Assembly: GCA_031553885.1 (NCBI GenBank)
Contig: JAVBKV010000047.1
Span: 1 to 64,000 of the forward strand
Reading direction: 5' to 3'
Source of the DNA: JAVBKV01 sp031553885
GTDB lineage: Bacteria > Bacteroidota > Bacteroidia > Bacteroidales > Azobacteroidaceae
Length of the DNA stretch: 64,000 bases
This document shows, piece after piece, positions 26,179 through 34,447 of this stretch (position 1 is the stretch's first letter; the number at the start of each line of letters is the position of its first letter). The notes beneath the pieces were generated by a model. It made no database searches. It saw only the letters and a program-made list of their open reading frames with translations, and was not told where the DNA came from. A program made the translations under genes and the position numbers.

Positions 26179-27138
26179 ATGACAAATCTGGAACAAATTC
26201 TGACTCTCAAAAAGAATATGGGGCAGAGCATTATCGGACAGGAAAATGTGATTTCCAAAATTATCATTGCCTTGCTTACGGATGGCAATGTGTTGCTAGA
26301 AGGATTGCCCGGACTGGCTAAAACACGAGCGGTTAAGAGCTTGGCTTCCAATCTCAACTGTAAACTCAGCCGTATACAGTTTACTCCCGACTTATTGCCT
26401 TCCGATATCACCGGGACGGAAATATATCAGCCTCAATCCGAACAAAGATTCATTTTTCAACCGGGGCCTGTTTTCAGTAACCTGGTACTTGCCGACGAAA
26501 TCAACCGTGCTCCGGCTAAAGTACAATCTGCTTTGCTCGAAGCCATGGAGGAACGTCAGGTTTCGGTTGCAGGTAAAACGTATAAAATGGAACCTTTATT
26601 TATGGTTCTGGCGACTCAGAATCCGGTCGAACAGGAAGGAACCTATCCATTACCGGAAGCACAGCTCGACCGCTTTGTAATGAAAATAGAGATTGATTAT
26701 CCCAATTCCGAAGAAGAAGCGAAGATTGTACAACTGGTAAGAAACGAAAGTAAAGGGGAAACAACAAAAACGACACCTATCGATCAACAAGTAATTTTTG
26801 ATGCCCGGAAAGAAATCAATGAGATTGAGGTAACAACTGCTGCTGAAAAATACATGGTCGATCTGATTTCAGCTACCCGTTATCCGGATAAATTCGATAA
26901 GGATTTAGCCCGTTGGATCAGTTACGGCGGAAGTCCCCGGGCAACCATTGCCTTAGATAAATGTTCCCGGGTCGTAGCCTGGCTCGATGGCCGGAAAAGC
27001 GTTATTCCCGATGATATCCGTTTCATTGTACACGATGTGTTGCGTCACCGTTTAATATTGTCGTATGAAGCCAATGCCGATCGGGTGAGTGCCAATGCTG
27101 TTATTGATTTATTATTGAAAAACGTGGCTGTAATGTAA
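26179..27138 (+). CDS. MoxR-family AAA+ ATPase of the Bat locus
   Basis: A 319-aa AAA+ ATPase that probably acts as a chaperone for the VWA proteins encoded downstream. Walker A is GLPGLAKT (residues 42-49), Walker B is LVLADEINRA, sensor 1 is LATQNPVEQEGTYPLPEAQLDRF (read in two parts around ATQN) and the lid domain carries YGGSPRATIAL. Size and motifs are standard for MoxR. It is the first gene of the locus, followed 10 nt later by the DUF58 gene. The 170-nt gap upstream is A+T rich, and I cannot pick a confident promoter in it. Confidence 0.92.
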   Translation: MTNLEQILTLKKNMGQSIIGQENVISKIIIALLTDGNVLLEGLPGLAKTRAVKSLASNLNCKLSRIQFTPDLLPSDITGTEIYQPQSEQRFIFQPGPVFSNLVLADEINRAPAKVQSALLEAMEERQVSVAGKTYKMEPLFMVLATQNPVEQEGTYPLPEAQLDRFVMKIEIDYPNSEEEAKIVQLVRNESKGETTKTTPIDQQVIFDARKEINEIEVTTAAEKYMVDLISATRYPDKFDKDLARWISYGGSPRATIALDKCSRVVAWLDGRKSVIPDDIRFIVHDVLRHRLILSYEANADRVSANAVIDLLLKNVAVM

Positions 27139-27148
27139 TGCATCCATT

Positions 27149-28069
27149 ATGAATTATCCGATTGAAATATCGACCAACCTGGAAGACCTGATGCGTTTTG
27201 AATACCTGGCGCAAGGGGGAGCGCTTTTACCCAAACGCAATATTTATTCGATACTTGCGGGACGGCATGAAGCAAAAATGCGGGGGAGGGGACTGGATTT
27301 CGAAGAGGTACGGCAATATGTTGCCGGTGATGATATCCGGAATATCGATTGGCGGGTAACGGCCCGGACTAACGAAACCTATTCCAAGGTATTCAATGAG
27401 GAAAAAGAACGACGCTCCTTTGTTTTACTGGATCAGAGCTCGGTTTTGTTTTTCGGCTCCCAGCGTTATGCCAAATCGATTACGGCGGCTCATATTGCAG
27501 CTCTGAGTGCTTTTTATACCGTCAAACGGGGAGATCGTGTCGGTGGGTTGGTTTTTAATGAGGAAGGATATGACTATGTTGCCCCGAAACGGAGTAAAGC
27601 CGTGGTGCAGCATTTCCTGCAATTAATAGTAGAAAGGAACAATGCCTTGCCTTCACGTAAAACCATTAAGTCTGATCCTGAATTGCTCAATCACATGCTG
27701 GAGCGTACGCGCCACACAGTTACCCACGATTATGTAATTGTTGTCATATCCGATCTGACCAGACTCAATACCGATAGTAAAATTCATTTGCGTAACATGG
27801 CGGCTCATAACGATGTTATTCTTGTTCATATTGAAGATCCCATGGACAGGCAATTGCCTCCGGGAAAATTGTTGTTGAGCGATGGAATCCGTCAGATTGA
27901 GTGGAATAATGATAAAAATAACTGGGGAAAGAAATATGAATCGGCTTATCAGCAATGGTTTCAGGGACTTGTAGAAGAATTCCGGCATTACCGGATTCCT
28001 ATATCGGTATTTACGACGGATTTGCCTGTAGAGGATCAGATAAAAAAGCGAATTAGCTCGTACTTATAA
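27149..28069 (+). CDS. DUF58 protein of the Bat locus
   Basis: A 306-aa cytosolic protein with a degenerate VWA fold. The DUF58 hallmark is GRGLDFEEVRQYVAGDDIRNIDWRVTAR (seen as GLDFEEVRQY, GDDIR, IDWR) near residues 50-70, then FVLLDQSS and VIVVISDLTRL. DUF58 proteins accompany MoxR in nearly all bacteria and may present client proteins to it. It sits between moxR and a DUF4381 gene with short gaps, so they form one operon. Confidence 0.9.
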   Translation: MNYPIEISTNLEDLMRFEYLAQGGALLPKRNIYSILAGRHEAKMRGRGLDFEEVRQYVAGDDIRNIDWRVTARTNETYSKVFNEEKERRSFVLLDQSSVLFFGSQRYAKSITAAHIAALSAFYTVKRGDRVGGLVFNEEGYDYVAPKRSKAVVQHFLQLIVERNNALPSRKTIKSDPELLNHMLERTRHTVTHDYVIVVISDLTRLNTDSKIHLRNMAAHNDVILVHIEDPMDRQLPPGKLLLSDGIRQIEWNNDKNNWGKKYESAYQQWFQGLVEEFRHYRIPISVFTTDLPVEDQIKKRISSYL

Positions 28070-28088
28070 AGATGAAAATAAAATAGTT

Positions 28089-28580
28089 ATGAACGACAGT
28101 ATTCCTTCATTGGGTCAATTTATAGAACCGGCACCGGTTTCATTCCGTCCGGATGCTCCGGGATGGTATGTCGTAGCGGCATTGGTTGGATTGTTTATTT
28201 TATTGATTGGTCTCTGGTTCGTTTTTCGTTATTATAAAAACCGTTATCGCCGTGAAGCCGTGAAGCACGTTGAACACGAAGAACAACGGCTGATAGGAGC
28301 GAAGAAATATACGGAACTGATCTATATCATCAACGCTTTGATGAAAAAAATAACCATGGTACAACATGGGAGGGAACAAACCGCTTCTTTACAGGGCAGC
28401 GAATGGCTGACATTTCTGAACGAACAGTGCCGTAAGCCTGTATTTGAGGTAAATGATGAACAGTTATTGGCTCGTTTGTATCTGGCAGACAACCTACCCG
28501 AAGAAGGAGAAACAGTTGCTTTTGTAAACAAAGCCAAACAATGGATAAAACAACACCGGTATGCTTCTGTACGTCTATAA
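28089..28580 (+). CDS. DUF4381 membrane protein of the Bat locus
   Basis: A 163-aa protein with a short periplasmic N-terminus carrying the DUF4381 signature (FIEPAPVSFRPDAPGWY), one membrane helix (residues about 28-48) and a cytosolic helical domain with GSEWLTFLNEQC. Function is unknown, but it is a regular member of MoxR-DUF58-BatA operons. It ends 4 nt before the BatA start. Confidence 0.85.
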   Translation: MNDSIPSLGQFIEPAPVSFRPDAPGWYVVAALVGLFILLIGLWFVFRYYKNRYRREAVKHVEHEEQRLIGAKKYTELIYIINALMKKITMVQHGREQTASLQGSEWLTFLNEQCRKPVFEVNDEQLLARLYLADNLPEEGETVAFVNKAKQWIKQHRYASVRL

Positions 28581-28584
28581 TAAT

Positions 28585-29562
28585 ATGAATTTTGAGATTG
28601 CCCATAAATGGGTTTTTCTTTTGCTTCCATTACCATTTCTGGTCTATTGGCTCCTGCCTGCATTGCGTAAACGCCGATCGGCTTTACTGGCTCCTTTTTT
28701 TTCAAGGACAGTGGATGCTTCGGGACAGCGTCCCAAGAAAAGTGCCTGGATCTCGAAAAAGAATCTTTTTTCGTGGATAACATTGATCTTGTGCTGGATA
28801 TGTTTATTGGTTGCCGCTTCATCACCCCAATTGGTTGGGCATCCGGGGAAGAAAACCCGTACCGTACGCAGTTTTCTGATTGCAGCTGATATCTCATTCA
28901 GCATGGCTCAGCGTGATTGGACTGTGGACGGAAAAACAATGTCACGGTGGGAAGCTGTAAAATACCTGATGACTGATTTTATCAAGGAACGAAAAAGCGA
29001 TCAGGTCGGACTGGAGATGTTTGCTACGCATGCTTATTTACAGGCTCCGCTTACGACAGATCTGCAAACGATCAACTGGTTACTTGATGAAACTGAGGTG
29101 GGTATGGCCGGGCAAATGACGAGTATCGGTGAGGCCATTGCTTTTGGAATCAAAATATTTAAAGAAGACACCATCAAACAACGGGTAATGCTCCTTATGA
29201 CCGACGGAGTGGACGGAGGAACCGATATCCTGCCTTTGGATGCTGCTACTGCTGCAAAACACGATAGTATTCTTATTTATACCCTGGGGATAGGGAATAG
29301 CGCAAGTGGTGGCTATGCCATTGATGAAAGTTTATTAAAGCAAATCGCTGAAACCACAGGAGGAAAATATTTTCGTGCCGATAGCCAGAAAGAAATGCAG
29401 GAGGTATATGCTGAATTGAATAAATTACAACCTGTTGTTTATGAGGAGGAATCGTATAAACCGGTCATATTGCTTTATCCTTATCCCTTAGGGGGAGTTA
29501 TTGCTTTGGCATTGGTTTATTATTTACTGACCGGTGTTTTTAAGTTAGTGAGGAAGTCTTAA
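28585..29562 (+). CDS. batA: BatA, VWA-domain membrane protein
   Basis: A 325-aa membrane protein: N-terminal helices (WVFLLLPLPFLVYWLLP and a second near residue 70), a von Willebrand A domain with the MIDAS motif DISFSM, then LMTDGVDGGTD, and a C-terminal helix. Bat proteins support stress or oxygen tolerance in Bacteroides, with the mechanism unsettled. I place the start at ATG 28585, after the DUF4381 stop, not at the in-frame ATG at 28561 that overlaps it. Its usual partner batB is not next: a 3.1-kb insert on the other strand intervenes. Confidence 0.88.
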   Translation: MNFEIAHKWVFLLLPLPFLVYWLLPALRKRRSALLAPFFSRTVDASGQRPKKSAWISKKNLFSWITLILCWICLLVAASSPQLVGHPGKKTRTVRSFLIAADISFSMAQRDWTVDGKTMSRWEAVKYLMTDFIKERKSDQVGLEMFATHAYLQAPLTTDLQTINWLLDETEVGMAGQMTSIGEAIAFGIKIFKEDTIKQRVMLLMTDGVDGGTDILPLDAATAAKHDSILIYTLGIGNSASGGYAIDESLLKQIAETTGGKYFRADSQKEMQEVYAELNKLQPVVYEEESYKPVILLYPYPLGGVIALALVYYLLTGVFKLVRKS

Positions 29563-29570
29563 GAAAATTT

Positions 29571-29666
29571 ACCGCAAGGAACACAAAGAAAACCGCAACG
29601 TACGCAAAAAATAATAGGATTTTACTCCTTTGCGTACGTTGCGGTTTTCTTTGTGTTCCTTGCGGT
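29571..29666. repeat. Perfect 38-bp inverted repeat between batA and GH2
   Basis: The left arm 29571-29608 and right arm 29629-29666 are exact reverse complements over 38 bp, with a 20-nt A+T-rich spacer. Each arm contains three short, roughly periodic units (CCGCAA at 29572 and 29593, CGCAAA at 29603). The G+C of the arms is higher than in usual terminators, and neither flank has a proper T tract. It fills nearly all the space between the convergent ends of batA and the GH2 gene. It could act as a bidirectional terminator, but its length and internal repetition look more like a dispersed palindromic element. Confidence 0.9.
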
Positions 29667-29672
29667 TGTCTT

Positions 29673-31481
29673 TTATTTATTCAATGCATTACAAACTTCC
29701 TGGTTGGCTTTGCGGATCCGGTCTTCTTCAATTTTGATCACTTTACGATCGTATGTGATCAGTCCGTTCACTTCACCTTCCACATCAGTTGTCTGGGTAT
29801 AAACAGCAGCAGAGAAACCGACTTTGATCAATGTCTTGAGTTGTTCAGCATATTTGATGTATTCATCCGTAACTTCCTTGGAATTTTTGAATTGTACATA
29901 TCCCCAGTTTTTGTCAGGTTGCCAAAGGTGTCCCTGCAGGGGAAGTCCGATACCTCCATATTCTCCGAGTACAGTAACCCGTTCTGCATCGTATAAATAT
30001 AATTCAGGAGAAGGATATTTATGTAAGTCAAGCATGTCGCCTGTACGGAAGTGATTACCTCCACTGGCCGGATTGACCAGACGGGAAGGATCGTATGCTT
30101 TCGTCCATTCCACGATCTCAACGGTGTTGAATTGTCCCCAGGCTTCATTGAACGGTACCCAAACGACAACGGAGGGATAAGGATAACAGAAATCCATGAT
30201 TTCTTTCCATTCTTTCTTGTAATTGGCTTCCGATTCTGCACTGCGTTTGAATTCGCTTCCAGTGAAATACGTGTACATATCCCAGCGTGGAGTCCGGTCT
30301 CCGTTCGGCATATCTTGCCAAACCAGGACTCCCATACGATCGCAATGGGTATACCAGCGGGCGGGTTCAACCTTGACGTGTTTGCGTATCATGTTGAATC
30401 CGAAATCTTTGGTTTTTTGGATGTCGTATACCAGGGCTTCGTCGGTTGGAGCCGTATAAAGTCCGTCAGGCCACCATCCCTGATCCAGCGGGCCGAACTG
30501 GAAGTAGTCCTTGTTGTTCAGCTGCATGCGGACAATGCCGTTTTTATCGCGCTTGGAAGATATTTTTCTCATGGCGCAATAACTGTTTATTTTATCAACG
30601 ACTTTACCTTTACTCAGCAGGCTGACTTCCATATCATAAAGAAAAGGAGATTCGGGCGACCAAAGTTTAGCGTTAGGAATACTCATTTCCAAGGTTTGGC
30701 CTGAAACCGCTTTGGCTTGGGCGATTACATTAGCTCCGTCTTTTATTTTTACTTCAATTACATCAGCAGCATCGGTATTGGCCGTACAAACATTTACAGA
30801 TAAACGGTTACGGTCGATATCCGGATTGGCTTTCAATGCTTGGATGTGTTGGTTGTTTACCGGTTCCAGCCAAACGGTTTGCCAGATACCCGTCACCGGA
30901 GTATACCATATTCCGTTCGGGTTGTGTACCTGTTTACCACGTGGTTGAAAACCTTTGTCGGTACCGTCCCATACTTTGACAACCAGTTTTTGCTCTCCAC
31001 TGGTAAGGAACGGAGTGATATCGAAGCAGAAAGGAGTGTAGCCTCCGGTATGAGCTCCTATTTTAATATCATTTACATAAATTTCAGCTTTCCAGTCTAC
31101 AGCGCCGAAATGCAACAAAATATTCTTTCCTTTCCATTTGGAAGGAACAGTGAAAGTACGTTTGTACCATAATTCGTTGTCTTCTCCGACTGTTTTTTGT
31201 ACTCCGGAGAGACTGGATTCCACCGCAAAAGGTACTAAGATTTTTCCATCGAAATTTCCCGGCTCCGATTTTCCGGCAGGAAGAATGGCATAATCCCACA
31301 ATCCGTTCAGGTTTTGCCAGTCACTGCGTTCCATAATCGGACGGGGATATTCAGGTAATACATTGTTGGGGTCAATCTTTTCTGCCCAGTTTGTTTTGAT
31401 TTTATCTCCGACCGGTTTCCACTGGCCAAATGCCGTAGTAGTCAAAGACAGAATCCCAATACAAAATAAGAGTTTCTTCAT
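29673..31481 (-). CDS. GH2-family glycoside hydrolase, secreted
   Basis: A 602-aa exported enzyme (signal MKKLLFCIGILSLTTTAFGQ). The jelly-roll sugar-binding domain covers about 30-200 (WYKRTFTVPSKWKGKNILLHF, VNDIKIGAHTGGYTPF), then an Ig-like domain, then a TIM barrel. The acid/base Glu lies in WVPFNEAWGQF (about residue 444) and the nucleophile Glu in TVLGEYGG (about 505). This subgroup of GH2 often has beta-galactosidase or beta-glucuronidase activity; the exact substrate is unclear. With the GH43 gene upstream it forms a minus-strand pair that interrupts the Bat locus. Confidence 0.87.
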   Translation of the reverse strand: MKKLLFCIGILSLTTTAFGQWKPVGDKIKTNWAEKIDPNNVLPEYPRPIMERSDWQNLNGLWDYAILPAGKSEPGNFDGKILVPFAVESSLSGVQKTVGEDNELWYKRTFTVPSKWKGKNILLHFGAVDWKAEIYVNDIKIGAHTGGYTPFCFDITPFLTSGEQKLVVKVWDGTDKGFQPRGKQVHNPNGIWYTPVTGIWQTVWLEPVNNQHIQALKANPDIDRNRLSVNVCTANTDAADVIEVKIKDGANVIAQAKAVSGQTLEMSIPNAKLWSPESPFLYDMEVSLLSKGKVVDKINSYCAMRKISSKRDKNGIVRMQLNNKDYFQFGPLDQGWWPDGLYTAPTDEALVYDIQKTKDFGFNMIRKHVKVEPARWYTHCDRMGVLVWQDMPNGDRTPRWDMYTYFTGSEFKRSAESEANYKKEWKEIMDFCYPYPSVVVWVPFNEAWGQFNTVEIVEWTKAYDPSRLVNPASGGNHFRTGDMLDLHKYPSPELYLYDAERVTVLGEYGGIGLPLQGHLWQPDKNWGYVQFKNSKEVTDEYIKYAEQLKTLIKVGFSAAVYTQTTDVEGEVNGLITYDRKVIKIEEDRIRKANQEVCNALNK

Positions 31482-31560
31482 GATTAAAAAAATTAATAAA
31501 TGTATATATAACTAATTTTGTTTTTCAGACTTTGTTATGCGTAGTTTGTTTTTTAAAATA

Positions 31561-32556
31561 TTAAAAAACAGGCTTTTTTGCTTTGAAAGAAGGCTCATTG
31601 TCCCGGACAACAGGCCAATCGTTTTCCCAGTTTATCTGGTCTAAAAATAAACATCTTCCACGTGGTTTTTCCAGGTATACACCATGGTAAAATACCCAGT
31701 CGTTTCCGTCCTTATCCTGAACAATGTCGGAATTGTGTCCGACACCGACAAAAGCATCGTTTTTATGAATCAGTATTTCATGGTGGTTATCCATCATGGG
31801 TTGGTTGTTTTTATCAACGTAGGGTCCCCACAGGTTCTCCGAACGGCCTACAACGGTTGTATAAGTACTTTTAATGCCTTCGCAGCAAGATCCGATGGAT
31901 GCGAAGAAATAATAATATTTTCCTCTTTTGTGGATGTAAGTGCCCTCATAAGCAGTTCCGGCTACCTGACGCTTTTCTGCATTTTTTTGAATACTGAGCC
32001 CATCGTCGGATAGTTCGATTCCGTAGATGCCTCGAAAGCTGCCCCAAAACAGGTATTTTTTTTCATTGTCTTCCACATATTCCGGGTCAATGGAATTTTT
32101 AACCCCTATTTCATTGCTTCTGAAAAGCATTCCTTTATCGGTAAAAGGTCCTTCCGGGCGATCGGCTACCGCCACACCGATACCACAGGTCCATTCTCCT
32201 CCCCATACCGACATGGAGTAGTACATCACATATTTCCCATTGATGTAGTTGATATCCGGAGCCCAGATGCCTGCTTTCGGTTCAAACGAAGGACGGGTCT
32301 CATCGGTAAAAGCAGTTCCGACAAACTTCCAGTTGACTAAATCCGTTGAATGAAAGATGGGTAAATTCCGGATGCTTTCCGTACTGTAAAGGTAAAAACT
32401 TCCGTCTTGAGCCTGGATGACGGTTGGATCCGGGGCGTCCCGCTTCATTACAGGGTTAAAATAATAACTTTCTGAATCCGGATCTTCGGAGCAGAAGCAG
32501 AAAACAAACGTACAAACCTGTAGAAAGGTCAGGGTAATGATAACTTTTTTTAACAT
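31561..32556 (-). CDS. GH43-family lipoprotein (arabinanase-like)
   Basis: A 331-aa lipoprotein; the signal MLKKVIITLTFLQVCTFVF leads into CFCSEDPD. It is a GH43 propeller with base Asp in RDAPDPTVIQ, the middle Asp in NSIDPEYVED and acid Glu in GTAYEGTYIH. Other motifs, IWAPDINYINGKYVMYYS and DGNDWVFYHG, fit the endo-1,5-alpha-L-arabinanase-like subgroup. The open frame extends upstream to 32619, but the TAnnTTTG box at 32582-32575 lies inside that extension, so the ATG at 32556 is the likely start. Confidence 0.85.
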   Translation of the reverse strand: MLKKVIITLTFLQVCTFVFCFCSEDPDSESYYFNPVMKRDAPDPTVIQAQDGSFYLYSTESIRNLPIFHSTDLVNWKFVGTAFTDETRPSFEPKAGIWAPDINYINGKYVMYYSMSVWGGEWTCGIGVAVADRPEGPFTDKGMLFRSNEIGVKNSIDPEYVEDNEKKYLFWGSFRGIYGIELSDDGLSIQKNAEKRQVAGTAYEGTYIHKRGKYYYFFASIGSCCEGIKSTYTTVVGRSENLWGPYVDKNNQPMMDNHHEILIHKNDAFVGVGHNSDIVQDKDGNDWVFYHGVYLEKPRGRCLFLDQINWENDWPVVRDNEPSFKAKKPVF

Positions 32557-32574
32557 AATAATCACTAGAAGGTG

Positions 32575-32582
32575 CAAATATA
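32575..32582 (-). promoter_or_regulatory. -7 promoter element for the GH43-GH2 pair
   Basis: Read on the minus strand this is TATATTTG (TAnnTTTG), 18 nt upstream of the ATG at 32556, with a partial -33 match (GTTG) 20 nt further up. It gives the inserted pair its own promoter. Confidence 0.5.
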
Positions 32583-32712
32583 TGCTTTTTCCTTCGGATA
32601 TACAACAATAGCGGGTCAAATGTAATTTCCATGCTTAAAATACTGAACAATTCTTTTAGTTAACTGTTTTCAGAAAAGAGGTATTAATGCTTTTGTATAG
32701 ACTAAATGTAAT

Positions 32713-34446
32713 ATGATATTATTATTTCGCATATTATCCGATTTTAATTTTCATTCTTTTCATTTTTTGAGGCCGTGGGCATTGTGGATTTTCATTCCGC
32801 TGGCGGTAATATTCATTCTTTTGATAGTGGGAAACAGGGAACAAAAGAAATGGAAAAGTATTATTGCCCCGCATTTACGCCCGTACATGTTCAGTAAGAG
32901 CAACCGGAAGGCTATTTTTTTTCCTTTGCTGTTTCTTGCTTTAGGTGTTTCATTGATGATTCTGGCATTGGCAGGTCCAACCTGGAAAAAGCGTGATGTT
33001 CCGGGAGAAAAAATACCTGCGGTAGTCATGATTTCCCTGGATATGTCCAAGTCTATGACGGCAGAAGATATTCAGCCCTCCCGGTTGGAACGGGCCAAAA
33101 TGAAAATATCCGATTTCCTGGATGCAAATCCCAGGGCCCGGGCCGGACTCATTGCATACGCCGGAACGCCGCATATCGTATTGCCTTTTACCTCCGATTA
33201 TAAGTTAATAAAACATCATGCTCAAAGTCTTTATAATTGGGAGATGCCTGTTCAGGGGACGAATCTGGCCTTGAATCTCAGTCTGATCGATACCTTGATG
33301 AAGCCGATCGAAGCTCCAAGTACCATTTTGTTAATGACCGATGCAATTGACGATAGCGAAGCCGTTTTACTTTCTGATTACATTAATAATTCCATTCACC
33401 GGATGGAAATCCTGCTTTTCTCAACGCCGAATGGAGCGGTTGTTCCCGGGACCGGCGTTATGTCCAAGCAGTCTCCCACGGCTTTAGAGAATCTGGGGCA
33501 AAATAAAAAAATCAATATCACGACGATAACACTTGATAAATCGGATGTGGAAGGTATTGCTAAACGCATCAGCGATCATCTTGTTTTTGAAAAGGATAAA
33601 AAAGAAAATGCCCAGGAATGGGATGACCGGGGAGGATGGCTACTTTTCCCGGCTCTGCTTATCGTACTGCTTTGGTTCCGCAAAGGTTGGGTTGTTCAAT
33701 GGTGCTGGATTCCGTTGATTATGATTGGTTTCAGTGCCTGCAGCACAGAAGGAAAACATGCAGACTGGTGGTATACTTCCGATTATCGGGCTGAAAAATT
33801 ATATGAAAAAGGGAATTATGAGCAGGCTGCGGAATTATTTACGGATAATACCCATAAAGCCGCAGCTTATTTCAAAATGGGTGATTATCAGAGTGTCGTC
33901 GAATTGTTGGCAGAAGATACGACAGCTACAGGCCAGTATAATTATGGCCTGGCATTAGCTGGTTTGGGATTTTACGATGAAGCGATTACGGCTTTTCAGG
34001 ATGCTGCAACTCGTAATTCTTCTCTCCGCGAACAGGTCCGGCATAGCGTTGATGCTGCAAAACTGATGAAAGATCAGGCCCAAAGCGTGTTGCGTTTCCA
34101 GCCGCATGTCAGTAGCCTCGACAGTATTCTGAAAAAAACAGTCAAAGACAAATTGAAGGAACGTAAACCCGAATCGCAAGACGATCAGCTTACTTCTGAT
34201 ACTGAAGTAAAAAAACTTCCCACCAAAGGGGACCGGACCAGTGATGAGGTGGCCAGCGATATTCATCGGGCAAAGGAACAGAAGTTCCCTCCCAAGGATT
34301 TCAAAATGGAAGATCAAATGCCTATCGAGACCAAGGTTCTGATGCAGAAAACGAATGCTGATCCGGGCGAATTTCTTCATCGCCGTTTTGAAATACAAAA
34401 GAAGAAATATTATCCGGATGTAAAACAGGGTAAAGAAAATTGGTAA
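32713..34446 (+). CDS. batB: BatB-BatC fusion (VWA plus TPR)
   Basis: A 577-aa protein joining two Bat functions. Residues 1-330 are BatB: two membrane helices, a VWA domain with MIDAS DMSKSM and LLMTDAIDDSE, then a membrane segment and the Trp-rich patch near 320. A lipobox-like IGFSACSTEG near residue 345 marks where BatC would begin. The rest is BatC: TPR repeats (KGNYEQAAELF, LAGLGFYDEAITAFQ) and a charged, low-complexity tail. In many species BatB and BatC are separate. It should be transcribed apart from batA because of the insert. Confidence 0.86.
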   Translation: MILLFRILSDFNFHSFHFLRPWALWIFIPLAVIFILLIVGNREQKKWKSIIAPHLRPYMFSKSNRKAIFFPLLFLALGVSLMILALAGPTWKKRDVPGEKIPAVVMISLDMSKSMTAEDIQPSRLERAKMKISDFLDANPRARAGLIAYAGTPHIVLPFTSDYKLIKHHAQSLYNWEMPVQGTNLALNLSLIDTLMKPIEAPSTILLMTDAIDDSEAVLLSDYINNSIHRMEILLFSTPNGAVVPGTGVMSKQSPTALENLGQNKKINITTITLDKSDVEGIAKRISDHLVFEKDKKENAQEWDDRGGWLLFPALLIVLLWFRKGWVVQWCWIPLIMIGFSACSTEGKHADWWYTSDYRAEKLYEKGNYEQAAELFTDNTHKAAAYFKMGDYQSVVELLAEDTTATGQYNYGLALAGLGFYDEAITAFQDAATRNSSLREQVRHSVDAAKLMKDQAQSVLRFQPHVSSLDSILKKTVKDKLKERKPESQDDQLTSDTEVKKLPTKGDRTSDEVASDIHRAKEQKFPPKDFKMEDQMPIETKVLMQKTNADPGEFLHRRFEIQKKKYYPDVKQGKENW

Positions 34447-34447
34447 C

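Noticed and set aside
28322..28897. 191-codon open frame on the minus strand
   Set aside because: It covers the DUF4381-batA junction on the wrong strand and has no recognisable features.
29571..32712. Transposon carrying the GH2-GH43 pair
   Set aside because: There is no transposase, and the palindrome is at one end only; I found no matching copy in the 32.56-32.71 kb gap.
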